From positions 248,001 to 312,000 of the forward strand of contig JAHQIY010000037.1 in NCBI GenBank assembly GCA_019054805.1: a stretch of 64,000 bases of DNA. Direction: 5' to 3'. The notes under the pieces are model-generated. The model did no database searches. It had not been told where the DNA came from and saw only the letters and a program-made list of their open reading frames with translations. Positions within the stretch are counted from its first letter, which is position 1; every line of letters begins with the position of its first letter. The stretch comes from Brachionus manjavacas. Lineage: Eukaryota; Rotifera; Eurotatoria; Ploima; Brachionidae. Position numbers and translations under genes: made by a program. Positions 45,846-58,707 of this stretch are shown here, piece by piece.

Positions 45846-48800
45846 ATGTCTCAAATAGAAGTTTCTGAAGATTCTTTAAAATCAAAAACTTCATCCACTG
45901 CTTCGTTACAAAATGCCAGTCTTTCTACAAATATTCAGAAATCAATTTCTTGGTTATTCGATTTAATTGAGCTTCATTTTTTCCCATATAACTCATGTAA
46001 TTCGTTGACAATTTATTCTTATAAATATTGGTCTAGTGAGAGAAAAATAGTTGTGGCCACCAAAGAGAGCAACGTCAAAGAAGTATATTTCCGGACTTGC
46101 TATGGAAATTTTTTTAGCAATGATGAATCGAGTATTGAGAATCAGGGCGTAGATAGTATAATAAGTCCAAGAAGCAGTGTGAGTAGCAATGCAAGCAATC
46201 CTAATCAACCAAATCAAGCGGCAAATGAAGAGGAACAAAATAGAAAGAGTTCGATTGTAAACTCCACGGTGATGACTGATGATAAGTCTAATTATTCGTC
46301 CCCAGATCTGGAATATGTTTGCATAGAGCCTGTACTTAAAATTCATAAGTTCACAAAAATCAAAAGTAAAAATCTAATTTTAAACCTTAAAATTTATTTT
46401 GACAGAAAAAAGTGTATTTTTTTAAGATGAGGCCTCTGTGTCCGCAATCGATATTTTTGATGTCAACAATTTTAGTGTTTTAACAGTCGCTTTTACTTTG
46501 GTATGTTTTAAGTAATTTTGTAAGATTTTGTTGAAAATAAGTTAAAAAATAAATAAAGAAGCGTAAACCTGACCATTTCCTGCATATTTATTGCGATTTC
46601 GAGACCAAAAACCTCGAACTTATGACCGAATATGGCCAAGAAATTGAATTAAGCACAATGCCACACAGACTAAGTCATCTGAAGTAATTAATCCTCATAT
46701 TTCACTGGGTTGTATTTCTAAGCTTTTGCAGAATTTTGAAGGATGAGACAAATGGGAGCAGCTGTGATACCTTTATTTTTGTTAACTGCACTCAAAAGAC
46801 TAATTTATTGTTTGAAATAGTAAAAAAAAAGAATCAATTAATTTTTTTTAAAACGAATTCTATTGTTGATGAATTTGAAGGACCTTAAAAACAGGAAATT
46901 CAGCCAAGTTCAAAAAATTGACAGTTTATTCATTGAAATGAACGGAGATTGTTTTTTTGATAAGTAATATAATTGAGGACTAACTTAATACTTGGACACT
47001 ATTTTTGATACTTTAAGTATAACTTGTCATGACATGAAGTATTTAAGCAGTCGATTAAACTCCCCGTCTAACTGTTTAGATAGACGGTTAACTGCTCTAG
47101 GCTGTCAAAATGGTTGGATTGGTGTCTTTTTTGTGGATGCGGTAAAAAATGGTAGTTTTTAAAAAATTTTACTATTCATTTTAATAATTAATTTAAGAAA
47201 TTTTGAAATTTTGGGAACAAGAAAATGATTCTTTCATTACGCAACTCCAATTTTTTACCACAAAATCTCTCAAAGATTGGTCGAAAATAGGTAAAGTCGT
47301 AAGTTTTCAATTTATTTTCTGGTCTGTCATTTCAATCTTAATTTGATCCAATTTTCAAAAAAAATCTTACCTGTCAAACAACTGACCAGAAAATAACTAT
47401 AAAAGTTAAACAGACTTTGAGCTCTTTTTTCCTATTCTTAAAAAATTGAAATTTTTGCATAACATTCTTATTATTGTCAAACATGGTTTTTGAACACAAA
47501 AATAACATGTATTTGCTTTTTATTTTTTGTGTTGGACAACGGTATTAAGCAAAATACGGCCAGGAAACGTCATTACCGGTCAAGTTGTTTTGAAAATAAA
47601 TTTAACTTTCAATGAAATAAAAAAAATGAAAGATAATTAACTGTATTTATCAAATAGCTAGTATAAATATTACGCGAATTCATTTTTGATACTACAATTT
47701 TTTGATTAAATGCCACAATTTTATTAAAAAAAACACAAATAATAAAATATCCATTAAAATTAAGAACAACCTTTTTTTTATTTCAACAGAAATTTATTAA
47801 AAAAAGACTCTTAATATTTTGGCACAATATTTTTAGTAAAAATTCCACAGAAATAGTAAAAAACCCATAAATATATAAAAAAGTAATAATATTAATTTTG
47901 TGTCAATTTTTTTATATAAAATTAATAAAAATAGTAAGAAAACCCAAAAAAAAATAATTTTTCCATTTAACCAATAATAAAAAATATTTTTAGTAAATAA
48001 AAAAAAAAAAAAATATCAAAAAATTTAATTTTTTTTCCTAGTACAAACATTTGGGCAATAAAAACCTCTTTTTTCTTCATTGGGGCATTACAAGTTTTAC
48101 AAATATTCTCTATTGATAAAGCTGGATCATTCGGCTTGTGTCTTTTATATGATGTTGGAGCTTGTTCAAGTTCTTTATCCGAATCTTCTTCAGATTCAAG
48201 TATGGCATTCTTTTCGTTCTAAATACAGTCCGCTGGTTGATGTTGGAGGCACGACCTTGTTTTCTTTTTTGATCCTCGCTTTGGCTTGTATGTCCAAGCC
48301 AATATCATTGAAGTTCATCAATTCTAAAAAAATTAATATTAATAAATTTAAAGAAATTTTTTTGTATTATGTTTTCATTAATTTAATTGTTTTATTTATA
48401 ATAAATTGGGAAAAAAAAGAAAGAGATAAAAATTTATAATTTTTGTTGATTTTCTATATAAATTTGTGGTAATTTTACTAATTTTATTGCGTTAAATACT
48501 GACAGCCTTAAAAAAATGGTTTATTTTTTAATTCACTAAAAATTTTTTTTATCCCAACAAAAAATTCTATATTTTTACAAACAAAATATTTATTATCAAA
48601 AGATTTTTTATTTAATTAAGTGTTAATCTTTATATTTATGGGTTATTTTAAAACTTGGAGGTATTTATCATAATTCACAATTATGACCCTGTTCTTTTTT
48701 GTATTTTCTTTACTTTTTGTACTTAATGGTGATTAAAAAAAAATTTTTAATTGCTATATTTTGAATATCAATTTAGTATATTAAGAATCATGTTGTAGCT

Positions 48801-50694
48801 AAAGCAAAAGTTGGTCGAAAGGTAAAAGCCAAAAACTTTTTTGGAAAGCAATTTTTTTAATAATATTTTTGTTTAGTGTTTTTATGTGTTTTTACTAATT
48901 AATTATAATTGACAAAGAAAAAATGATTAAACAATACAAAATTTTTTGAGTCATAAGCAATTTTTTATCAGAAAGGAATGATTTCCATAGAACAGGTAGT
49001 ATTTTATTTAAAAAGATGAATTAATGAACAAATTTTTGAAATATATCTCTTGCTTAAGCGGTTACCAATTATCTTATTTTGAAAAAAATTTTAAACAATT
49101 TGTTAATATTTAATCATTAAATTTTCGATTTGGTCCAGAGCTGTTCATCAAGAAACGACTTGACTTGATTTTTTTAAAGATAAATTATTTAATAAAATTA
49201 TGAAGATAAATATTGCTGTTAAAAGCCACACCGAAAAATCATGCTTTTCAAAAGCTTGCTCATCAATATCAATTATTTTCTTAAATGGATAATTCTACAC
49301 GATTCCATGAATGCATAATATTCTTTTTTGAAAATTCTGAAATATGGCAAATCTATTTGCATTAGGCAACCCAAGAGTAAAATTTTTTCATTTAAAGCCT
49401 AATCTAGCAGATTGGAAAAAAAAAGTGGACTTTTTTTGAGACTTTTAAACATCTCTGTTAATTATCTACTTTTTTCGAAATATTTTGATACAACAAGTAG
49501 ATCAGGAATTTAGATAGAAAGAATTGAAGCTGATGACCATTTGTGAATGCTAAATTTCAATTTTTATAAATATTAAACAAATTGGCAAAATATTAACTAT
49601 TCATTTTTATAAAAAAATAAATATTTCAATTGAAAAATTGTATTTGATATTTGAATTCTTTATTCTAAGTGGCACCATAAAAATATTTTTTATGAGAAAT
49701 TTTCACAGTTATTAATTCAATTTGGTAAAAAGCATGGTGTTTTTTTTTAAATAAGAGATTGAAAATCAATAATATGTAATGGTATAAAGGGGTTGCTTTA
49801 TGTTTTCTAAGTAGCTAAAATAGTCCCGCTACTTAGAAATTTTCATAAAAAAAGTTTTATGTTAAATTTTTTTTTTAAATAAAAATTGTTTTGCTTTTTT
49901 TTTGAATTATATTGCTGAAGAAAAAAAATAATTAAAAAATAAAAAGTCTGTGAAGTTGGGCATTCAAAAATTATTCCAAGGTTCAATTTACTTACTTTTT
50001 AATCTTTGATAATAATTTAATTTCAAATTACTTGGTAGCTAGAAAATAATAATCAAATACATTTTTAGATCTGGAAAAAACTAAAATAAACATGCTAATG
50101 TTAAGAAGCCTTGAACCCACAAGGATATTTAAGTAATAGTGGAAAGCAATTTTTAACTTTGTCATGAGTAATTTAAATTTTTCAAGTAATGTGCTATTTG
50201 AAGAAGATGACTTCGAATCACTAGAAGATTTGGATATATCAGCAAATTATGATTTAGTTTCATCAGCCGTAATATATGATGCAACTTTTACTGGATTCAA
50301 TTCGATTGTCCTGGGAACATTTGGTCGGACAATACTGTTTTTTTGTCCGACAGTGAAAAAATTTGAAGACTTGGATAAGCAGACTACTTTTAGCTATCAA
50401 TCAGAATTGGACCATAGTCAAAAAGGAGAAATGGCTCAAAAAGCAATCAAGTCAAAGATAGCGTACGAATTAAAGCGTGAAATAACTTTGAAAAATTCTA
50501 TTCTTGGTCTGAGCACTAGTTTAGTGAGCAATAATGGTGCGATAGATCTGGTAGTATTTACTTTAAATGGAATAAGTATTTGGCAGTATGACCCCGATAA
50601 AATTATAGACTTGGCAAACAAACAGTTGGAAAAGAAAGAAAGTTCTTCGCTTGAAAACAGCTATTCTTCATTTAAAAAATCAATGAACGATTAA
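45846..50694 (+). CDS. KPTN: Kaptin, KICSTOR complex subunit
   Basis: Seven exons: 45846-46365, 46427-46500, 46559-46683, 46732-46963, 47018-47151, 47198-47290 and 50147-50694, about 574 aa (human about 436; extra length lies in a polar insert in exon 1, SPRSSVSSNASNPNQPNQ). In vertebrates kaptin joins ITFG2, KICS2 and SZT2 to tether GATOR1 at the lysosome and restrain mTORC1. Matching blocks in order: SVSAIDIFDVNNFSVL, DHFLHIYCDFETKNLEL, SCDTFIFVNCTQKTNLLFEI, RRLTALGCQNGWIGVFFVD, NEILKFWEQEND, then in the last exon FNSIVLGTFGRTILFF and LVVFTLNGISIWQYD, the beta-propeller strands ending the family. Phases agree except within exon 4, which has one base too many near 46884-46890: EFEGP is followed, one base off, by NRKFSQVQKIDSLFIEM. 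The last intron (2856 nt) contains several repeats. AATAAA is at 50752-50757. Confidence 0.9.
47805..47975. repeat. Interspersed repeat shared (inverted) with 35520-35680
   Basis: Shared blocks ACTCTTAATATT, GCACAAT-x5-TTAGT and TTGTGTCAATTTTTTTATAT. Located in the last KPTN intron. Type unknown. Confidence 0.5.
48040..48310 (-). pseudogene. Decayed reading frame in KPTN intron, probably transposon-derived
   Basis: The minus strand is protein-like in pieces: KNAILESEEDSDKELEQAPT, SYKRHKPNDPALSIENICKT, CNAPMKKKEV, with a CxxC and possibly a second CxxxC in another frame. The base composition is clearly less AT-rich than the rest of the intron. No family recognised. Confidence 0.35.
48681..48740. 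repeat. Arm of the 7985-8274 foldback family
   Basis: CCCTGTTCTTTTTTGTATTT, then CTTTTTGTACTTAATGGTGA, matching one inverted arm of that element. Confidence 0.5.
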
Positions 50695-53203
50695 GAAATC
50701 GAAATTATGAACGTATTTATTAAAACTAATTTAAAGTTATTTAGTGCAAAAAATAAAATTCTATTTGATATATTTTTTTAACAAGCTTGGTGAACTAAAT
50801 AAATTTTTATAGGCCTAATTGATTATTTTTAAAAGAATTACGCTTAAATTTATAAAAACTGTGTTGTTCCGCTTTTTGTATTTTACAGCAATTTTACGTA
50901 AAAGCAAATTTTATTAATAAAATTCACCAACAAAAAAAATTAATAATTTACTATAAAATTAAAAAGCTTATAAAATTTATTATTAATCCCACAAAATTAC
51001 TCTGTTTTTTTAAGTATTATTTATTTATTTTTTCTGGATCCTATTCAAAGCTTTAAAAGATTGCCTGCAAATTTTTCCCGAAAATATTTTATCCCGTCTT
51101 TTTTTATCTCGATTTACTTTATCCCGTTTTCTTAAATAAGAAATATATCCCGATTTAAAAAAAAAGAAAATTATGCTTAATTGTTAAATAAGAAGGATAT
51201 CCCGATTTTGTTTTTAAGAAATATATGCCAAAAAAAATTTATGCCTAAAATTAAGATTAAAAGTTGAACATGTAAATGATAAACCGCTTGACTTAAATTT
51301 TTTTTTTTTTTAAAGTCAAGTCAATGACTAAATTTTTTTTTTTTTTAGTGAAGTTTAGTCAAGTGAACTAATTTTCTGATTTTTAAACTAAAAAATAAAT
51401 ATGATTTTTACTTCTTAAATCTTAAACATTTGAATTAAATCACCTCGAAGTAGTCTTATTCTGAAATCAGTTAAACCGAGTTTCAATAAACGCCAAATAT
51501 AGATTCAATAATGTTATATTATTATGTTAACATTAAAATTTGAATTACTAATTAAAAATTTTCGTGACCAAAATCTTTATTTAAAAAACTTTAAAAAACT
51601 TTCACTGGGCACATAACCGGCAAAACCCGGAAAAACCCAATTTATCTTTAATATTTTGGACATTTTTGCTTTCTACAAAAAATTATGTAAAATATGGTAA
51701 ATAACTTAAAAAGAGAAAATAAAACTTAAACAAATTAAATATTTATTCATTGAAAATTTGAATACAATTTTGATTTATTCAAAATAAATTAGTTAAGAAT
51801 CGGCTAGTGTAGCGTCAAGAGATCTAAAAGCATAGATAGTCATAAATGTTATAAATTTAAGCTATAGCAAAAAATTTATTTTAATATCTATCTATTTATA
51901 AATTTAATAAATTAAGTTTGAAATTAAAGTCAGTCAAATGATCAAATTAGTATGTAGCCATTGTTTTCATTTGATTTTTACAGATGAACAATTTGATTTG
52001 AAATTGACTCATTTAAAAAACATTCATATTATTAATTAGTTTCACTATTTTTGAGTTGGTTGATTTATATAAACACATTCTTATTCTAGATATTACTTTT
52101 TAGTTAATTCATTTCAATTTTGAATTAAAAATCAGAAATCAGTTTTACTGTGAAAAAGATAAATTAAACCAATTTTCGGAAAATTTTAAATTTTTCTTTC
52201 GTCTCACAAATTTTGTGTGATTACCAACAATTGCTAAAAAAGGTATTTTTGGAATTTTTGTCTACTTATAAATTTTATTTTTTCTAAAAAATAATCTGCT
52301 GTAATTAATTTCTTATTTTATCTAAATATAAAAAAGTATTTAAGATAAACTAAGAAATGAAAAATTTTATTTCTGATAAAGCACGGAAATATGGTTATAA
52401 TGTTTTTAAATAAGGTTGGAGATAACAAAAACGTGATATTTTTTTAAGCGTTTAGAATAAAATCGAGCTTTTCATAACAATGGTGAATAAAAGAAGTAAA
52501 ACAATTACCAAAAAAAATGTTTTTAATCAGTAAATATGGCAAGTTGAAATTTATGATAAATGGCTATCAAATCTAACATTAATTATTATCATTTATCTTC
52601 ATTTAAATTTGGAACTATATTTTCTGTAAATTACTTTCTATTTATCTTTTTCTTTACCTGCTTCGCTTCGTTTGGGAAAAATGCGCTCATTTCGAATGCT
52701 AGCTCAAAGGCTTTTTCTTATTTAAATTAACTTAAAAAAAAAAAAGTAATTTTATGTAATATCTGTAATGTCTCTATAAATTCCTTTTTCTCAATCAATT
52801 GTACCTATATATGTATTTATTCATCTCTTATTAGTTTTTTATACTATTGTACCATTATTTAATTTATTTTTTTATTAATGACAAATTTTTTTAATTAGTA
52901 TAAATCTACTCTCTGTAACTTTGATTGTAGTTCCTTAATTTATCTCTGGATTTTGCGCGATTAGTTGCCAAAGATAGCTTCCGAGTAAGCCATCTCCTTA
53001 AGCTCGCTTGCTGTAGCTCTTTATTATTATTTAAAGCATTTATTTTTTCCATTTAAATATACAAATGTGTTCCGCATTTTGCTTTATTTTACGTAAAATA
53101 ATGTAAGATTCAATATTCTACGTTAATCATTTTAAAATCAAAAATGTCCAAATATTGAAGAATTTAGAGGTTTTAAAAAAATTAAGATTTTATTAGAATT
53201 TTC
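50695..53203. other. AT-rich intergenic stretch between KPTN and the next repeat
   Basis: No gene. It holds repeated TCCCGATT/TATCCCG motifs at 51090-51210, an AAGTC-rich block at 51285-51400, and a retroelement 3' end near 52960-53035 (GCCATCTCCTTAAGCTCGCTTGC, then TTATTATTATTT) related to the block at 16000-16072. Confidence 0.45.
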
Positions 53204-53523
53204 AAATTTTTCAAACGAGAAATTTATCGGAAAAAAAATTTCTCTTAATTTAATTATTATTTAAAATCAAATTTTGAAATTTATTAATAGTATAGTATCT
53301 TCTTCAATACGAATATTCTGTATTCTATAGTCTAATTCATCTTGGAGATAATAGGCTAGCTTCTTAAGAAATGAAATGCATAAGTTCGGCCCAGATAACA
53401 ATTTTACAAAAAAATAAAATTTAAAATTTTGCTATATTAAAGATTTTCTACGATTATTAGATGTAAAAATATTAACGAAAATTGGTAAATTAGGTAAATT
53501 TTTTTCGATAAATTTCTCGTATA
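53204..53523. mobile_element. Small foldback element
   Basis: CGAGAAATTTATCGGAAAAA on the left and TTTTTTTCGATAAATTTCTCG on the right are inverted repeats about 300 bp apart. No coding content. Confidence 0.5.
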
Positions 53524-54900
53524 TCTTTTAAAAATATTTACGTATAATAAGTTAATATACAAAATTCGGAATACCACTGTAGTATAGAAGGATATTTTTG
53601 AGAAAGCATAGAAAATTGTGGATATTACTTGATAATGGTTAAGAACAGTTGCTAAGTATCAAAAAATGTCTTGAAATTAAAATTTAATCTTTTTCAAAAA
53701 ATAGTAAAAATCGAAAAATTTAATTTTCAATTCTAAATTAACATACAATTTGGTAAAAAATTATTCTTTGAATTGTTATGTTATTGAAACATTGTTTGTT
53801 TCACCATGGACAGAAAAATTTCCATTATGGACTTTTTAGTTTTAATTTTTATCTGAATTTTTATGTAAAAAGAATTTAATAATTGACAACACAATAAATT
53901 TTCAAGAATAAAATAATTCTTATGAAAATTTAAATGAAAATTTAAATGAAAATTCAGACCAATTTTGACATTCATTTAGAAATTTCATAATTGCCAAAAT
54001 CGAGCTGAAATCAATTATTCTTTTTTTTCAAAAATAAAATAACTAAATCAATCTAAAATCTTTAAAAAAAATCTCCATCTCTCCTCGATCTTGAATAATT
54101 ATGCTTAAATGCTAAAAGTACAAGGCGTTTTGGATTATTTAGTCATTTTTAATCAAAAAAAAATATATTTTTATGTAATTATTTTAACTGATAAAATCAT
54201 CACCTAATAGATGACTCGTAGGTTTAATTTTGGAGAAAAATAATTATTAATTGCAGTGTTTGCAATTTTTTATGGTTTGATAGAATTTAAAGAACTTTGT
54301 TCCTTATCATATAAATCTACAGTTTTAAATCGCTTCTTGATAATATTTAAACAAGCTATAGAGAAATAGCAAATTATAAAGTTGGGACATTAATTTGGGT
54401 TTTTTTAGTTTGGGAAAAGTTGATTTCAAAAGACTCACAATACCGCACTGTCACTTGAAATCGCAAAAATAATTTCAAAAATGATCCAAGAGTTTGAAAT
54501 CATAATTTCACCATTTACTATTTTTACTTAATTTAAATGAAAAATATTTGAAATCACTAAAAAATCATTCATTCATCATTTGAAAATTTTAATACAAAAT
54601 GTTTATGTTTCTAATTTTAATCATTTTTATTTTAGACAGAGTGAAATTTGACATATCGACGCTTTAAATTAGGATAAAAAGGCTAAGATTTATGTGGTTT
54701 ATTGAACCCAATTTTTCTCCGAAATAAAAAAAATTATTTTTTTTTCTATTTATTTGTTTAAGTATTTTAATTAGCAAGTATTAAAACTAGAATTCATAAT
54801 CAAATAGGGTGTGCACGTAAATGACGTTTATGCAAAAAAAAACTTGAATGAAAAGGTATTGCAAATGTAGACAAACTGATAGGTAGAATTTTGTCTGAAT
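53524..54900. other. AT-rich stretch upstream of lipin
   Basis: Nothing recognised apart from short direct repeats (AAATTTAAATGAAAATT near 53930-53955). Confidence 0.45.
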
Positions 54901-55224
54901 AAGTTTAAATAATGATTTCAGCGACTGGGCGTGTGTTTGTGTGTGTAACATTGTATTGCGATGTATTTTATGAGCACGAGACTATTTTCGAGTTTCTGAA
55001 GCCGAGTAAAGCAAAAAAAAATTTTAATTATAATACTTTATAAATTTGAGCTGAAAAGCCATTTACTTGTTTTTGTTTATTGAATCATTTGATTTATCTC
55101 TTCAATTGTTTTGAAGAAAATAATTTTTCTCATTTTTCAGGAACCTAATTTAAAAAATTTTAAATTTGATTTTTTTGCAAAGACATGCTATAATAAGTAT
55201 AACCAAAATTTTGGAGAGAAAAAA

Positions 55225-56907
55225 ATGGGTAATCAAACAGGAGTATTGGAAGAAGATAGTGGAGTGTCCAGTCATCAGAGTTTTGTTTCGGATTCAAACG
55301 ATTTATCCGACCTAGAGAATGGTCTGATAAACTCGACTCCGAAAAAAATTCCACAAGACATGAAGCATGCTAGTTTGGCCAAGTCAGGCTGTGCTGGCGT
55401 CGATCTCAGAGCTAGGTTAGACTCGAGTGGGTTAGCTTGGAGTTCTAGTGAAGAGGAGGAAGATGAGAATTTAGGGCCGCGCGAGACTTGTGATCATAAG
55501 ACTAATTTTACTTATTCAGTAAGTTTATAATATTTGTGAAATTTTTTTCGAGGCAGAATTCAAATCTAGAGAATTGAATTATCATAATTTGAAATAATAT
55601 GAAGAAATGAAATTTTTCCCAAAAAATCCAAGATTAGAAAATATTCTTTTTTTTTTGTTTTTTTTGTTGTTTTATTTTTTTGATGAATGCACACAAAAAG
55701 CGATCGTGACTAGAATGATAAATCCATACGCCCAGAGGCAACATGTGAATTTGTTGTTGCTTTATTATTCTAAATAAATTAGATGAATCATTTTTTTTAA
55801 ATTTAAATTCAAATTTAACTTTGAATAGATTTGAAAAAATAAAAATAATAGACTAAAGCTGTACAGAATTGTTTTTTTTAGAATACATGGTCACCGAACA
55901 ACTGCAAGCCAAATCAAGCACTCGCCAAATCACTCAGCATCGACTTAAATCTAGAAAATCAGCCATCAGCGCCATCGAGCTACTCGCTTTCATCCATTTA
56001 TAGAGGAATGGAGTACATTGGCAAAATAACCAAAAACATCAAAGTGTTCTACAATGACATAAATTCAGCCACGCTGACTGGCGCCATTGACGTCGTGGTG
56101 GTCGAGCAAGAAGATGGATCGTTCAAATGTTCTCCTTTTCATGTCAGATTTGGCAAGCTTGGCGTCATCCGATCGAAAGAAATTCTTGTCGACATTGAAA
56201 TAAACGGAGAGCCTGTTGATTTGCACATGAGACTTGGTCAAGCTGGCGAAGCTTACTTCCTGGAGCCGGCTGATTCGGACGACGACGACTCGAACGAGGT
56301 GATGGCCGACAGTCTCGGCACAAATAGCAAAGCAATGCTCGACTTGGGTGCTAAAGCAGAGGCATCGTCAACCAAAAGGGCTCAGGCCGTAGCTGACTTG
56401 TGCTTGTACGAGTCCAAGCGTGAACATCTAAAGGCCAAGTCGTCCGAGCCAATTGCCATAAAGTCAGCAAGCTTTGTCCAAGAAAAAGAGAGAAAAGTGA
56501 ACTTTTTCAGTGATGGAGAGATCACGCCCGAAATGACCAGTCCGACAGTGTCAAGACCATCTACGCCCAAGTCGGACACCGAGTACGAGATCAAGAGCGA
56601 CAACAAGCAGAAACGAAGTTCCATGAGCTCGCACGAAAACTGCACCGAGTGGAATTGGAGTTGGGGCCAATTGCCCGAAAGACAAAACAGCTTGTCCAAA
56701 AAAGAAAGTGATCAGGTCAAAAAAGAGCTAGCTGAGGACAAGGCGAACAAGAAAAAGTGCGAGACAAAGTGCGAGACAAAGAGCGAGACAAAAGGTGAAA
56801 ACGAGGGAAAATATTTGGATGAATTGAATGACGATGCCATGGCCGATTTGTACCTAAATCAGAAAAGCAACTCGCCCAAGCTCACAATCCAGACAAATAC
56901 TTCATCA

Positions 56908-56944
<37 letters not shown>

Positions 56945-58542
56945 AACTTGTGCGAGTAGAAGACGATCAGGAGAGTGGACGTGGAATTTCGGTGCCGCAA
57001 TCGCCCAGAGACAATTTTTTCGCCGACATTCAATTGAGTTTGTGCGGCTCTATTGGCACCAATTTGGCGTCTCCTGTTCCCAAGTCCGATTCGACATGCA
57101 GCTCTGGTCAAAGCAACTTGATGGCCAGCAGCAGTTCGTCATCACTGTTGGCAGTGTCGCCTCCCACTGCGCACACCAATGTCAAACATTTTCTCGACCT
57201 TGCCAACGAACTAAACGACCAGAACCAATTCGAAGAATTGTTCCAGCAAAATTTGCTCACATGGGAAAAGTTTGTCGAAGAAATGCCATCCATTTGCCAA
57301 AATGCCAACCTAGTGCTAAAGCTCAATGGCCGCTACATGAACTGGTCTAGTGCTGGTCCGATCATTCTGGCCAATCTGGTCTATCAAAAGCAGCTGACCA
57401 ACGATCAAATAAGCAGTGTGCTGGAGACCAATTTGGCCAAGAGCTCCAGCAAAATATCGGAGCAAAGTGGCGCAAAAAAGGGCTGGTTCTTTTGGTCCAA
57501 GAGCAAGCCCAACCAAGCAGTCAGCCAGACCAAAATCGAGCTGTCCAAATCCCAGTCGCTGTTGACTCAGGCCCAGGCCCACACCCAGAGTCTGAAAGAA
57601 GGCAAAGAAGAGCTGAAAGAAGCACTGAAAGAAGAGAAGGAAGAGACTATGATATTCGAGGCGGACCTCGACTCGGACAAAAAAGCTCAAAAGTACCGCA
57701 AGACAACGCGTCTTTCCTCGGAGCAAATAAAAAATCTAAAACTTCGGCCTGGCCTCAACCAAATAAAGTATTCGGTGACCACGGCTCTCCAAGGCACCAC
57801 AAAAATAAACTCCTACATTTTTTTGTGGAATTACGACGACAAAATAATAGTTTCGGACATCGACGGAACAATTACCAAGTCGGACGTGTGGGGCCAAGTG
57901 CTTCCGTTGTTTGGCAGAGATTGGACGCAAACGGGAGTGGCCGATCTTTTCAGTGCCATTGAAAAAAACGAGTACAAGTTTATTTATTTGTCGGCTCGAG
58001 CGATCGGCCAGTCGACCACAACTCGCAACCTCTTGACCAATGTGAATCAGAACGGCTTCAAGCTGCCCTTTGGTCCTTTGCTCATCACACCGACTTCACT
58101 CTTTGCCGCCTTTCACAAAGAAGTAATCGAACGCAAGCCCGAAGAATTCAAAATACAATGTCTCAAGGACATTCAGCACTTGTTTCCGTCGTTTCACAAC
58201 CCGTTCCATGCAGGCTACGGAAACAGAACCAATGATGTGACCGCGTACAAGGCGGTCAACGTTGATGTGTCCAGAATTTTCACAATCAATCCGCAGGGAG
58301 AAATAAAGCATGAGGTGTCGAGGATGTTTCAGTCGTCCTACTCGAAATTGTGCGACTTTGTCGACTTGATATTTCCGCCGTACAAAAAAGCACAGGCTGT
58401 CCTCAAGCCAGAGTATGACACGTTCAATTACTGGAGGAATTCACAAGAGACCGACTCATTTTTGCACGAAATCGAAGCTGAAATGAAACAGAGTGGCCCA
58501 ACGAGCAAACCAAAAGAAACAAAGGAAAATAAGAAGCTGTGA
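55225..58542 (+). CDS. LPIN: Lipin, Mg2+-dependent phosphatidate phosphatase
   Basis: Exons 55225-55518 and 55882-58542 join in phase (intron 363 nt), about 984 aa. A 5' non-coding exon is likely: TTTTTCAG at 55140 is an acceptor and GCCGA|GTAAAG near 55004 a possible donor. The enzyme converts phosphatidate to diacylglycerol. N-LIP domain at residues 141-227 (MEYIGKITKNIKVFYND, CSPFHVRFGKLGV, VDIEINGEPVDLHMRLG, and the glycine of GEAYF equivalent to the fld-mutant site); WNWSWGQLPE; a serine run near 439-455; basic/acidic repeats (KCETKCETKSETK); C-LIP HAD domain with the catalytic DIDGT at 757-761, then YKFIYLSARAIGQ, GPLLITPTSLFAAFHKEVIE, KPEEFKIQCL and YGNRTNDV. Unlike textbook lipins, which begin at N-LIP, this one has a 140-residue serine/acidic N-terminal extension starting MGNQTG. 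The LxxIL coactivator motif position reads VWGQVL, so that function is doubtful. AATAAA at 58894-58899. Confidence 0.95.
56902..56943 (+). repeat. TCG trinucleotide repeat encoding polyserine in lipin
   Basis: TCATCATCG, then an uninterrupted (TCG)n run in frame, coding about 14 serines in the linker between N-LIP and C-LIP. Confidence 0.95.
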
Positions 58543-58707
58543 GACACAGGATCGACTGGGCCACCAATCGAGTGTAGGTTTAGTGTAGACTTTGTATTGT
58601 AAATCAACAAACATTTCAGATGCTATTTTATTTTAGTTTTTTGAATATGGTTTTTCCAAATTTGTTTCATCAAATTATTTGACTACTTTTTGCTTATTTT
58701 AATTCCG

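Noticed and set aside
48080-48439. 119-codon plus frame in the KPTN intron
   Set aside because: The opposite strand is more protein-like; the plus frame is hydrophobic and runs into AT-rich DNA.
56382-58311. Minus-strand and other-frame reading frames across lipin, including a polyarginine frame
   Set aside because: Overlap the clearly conserved lipin frame; the polyarginine is the complement of the TCG repeat.
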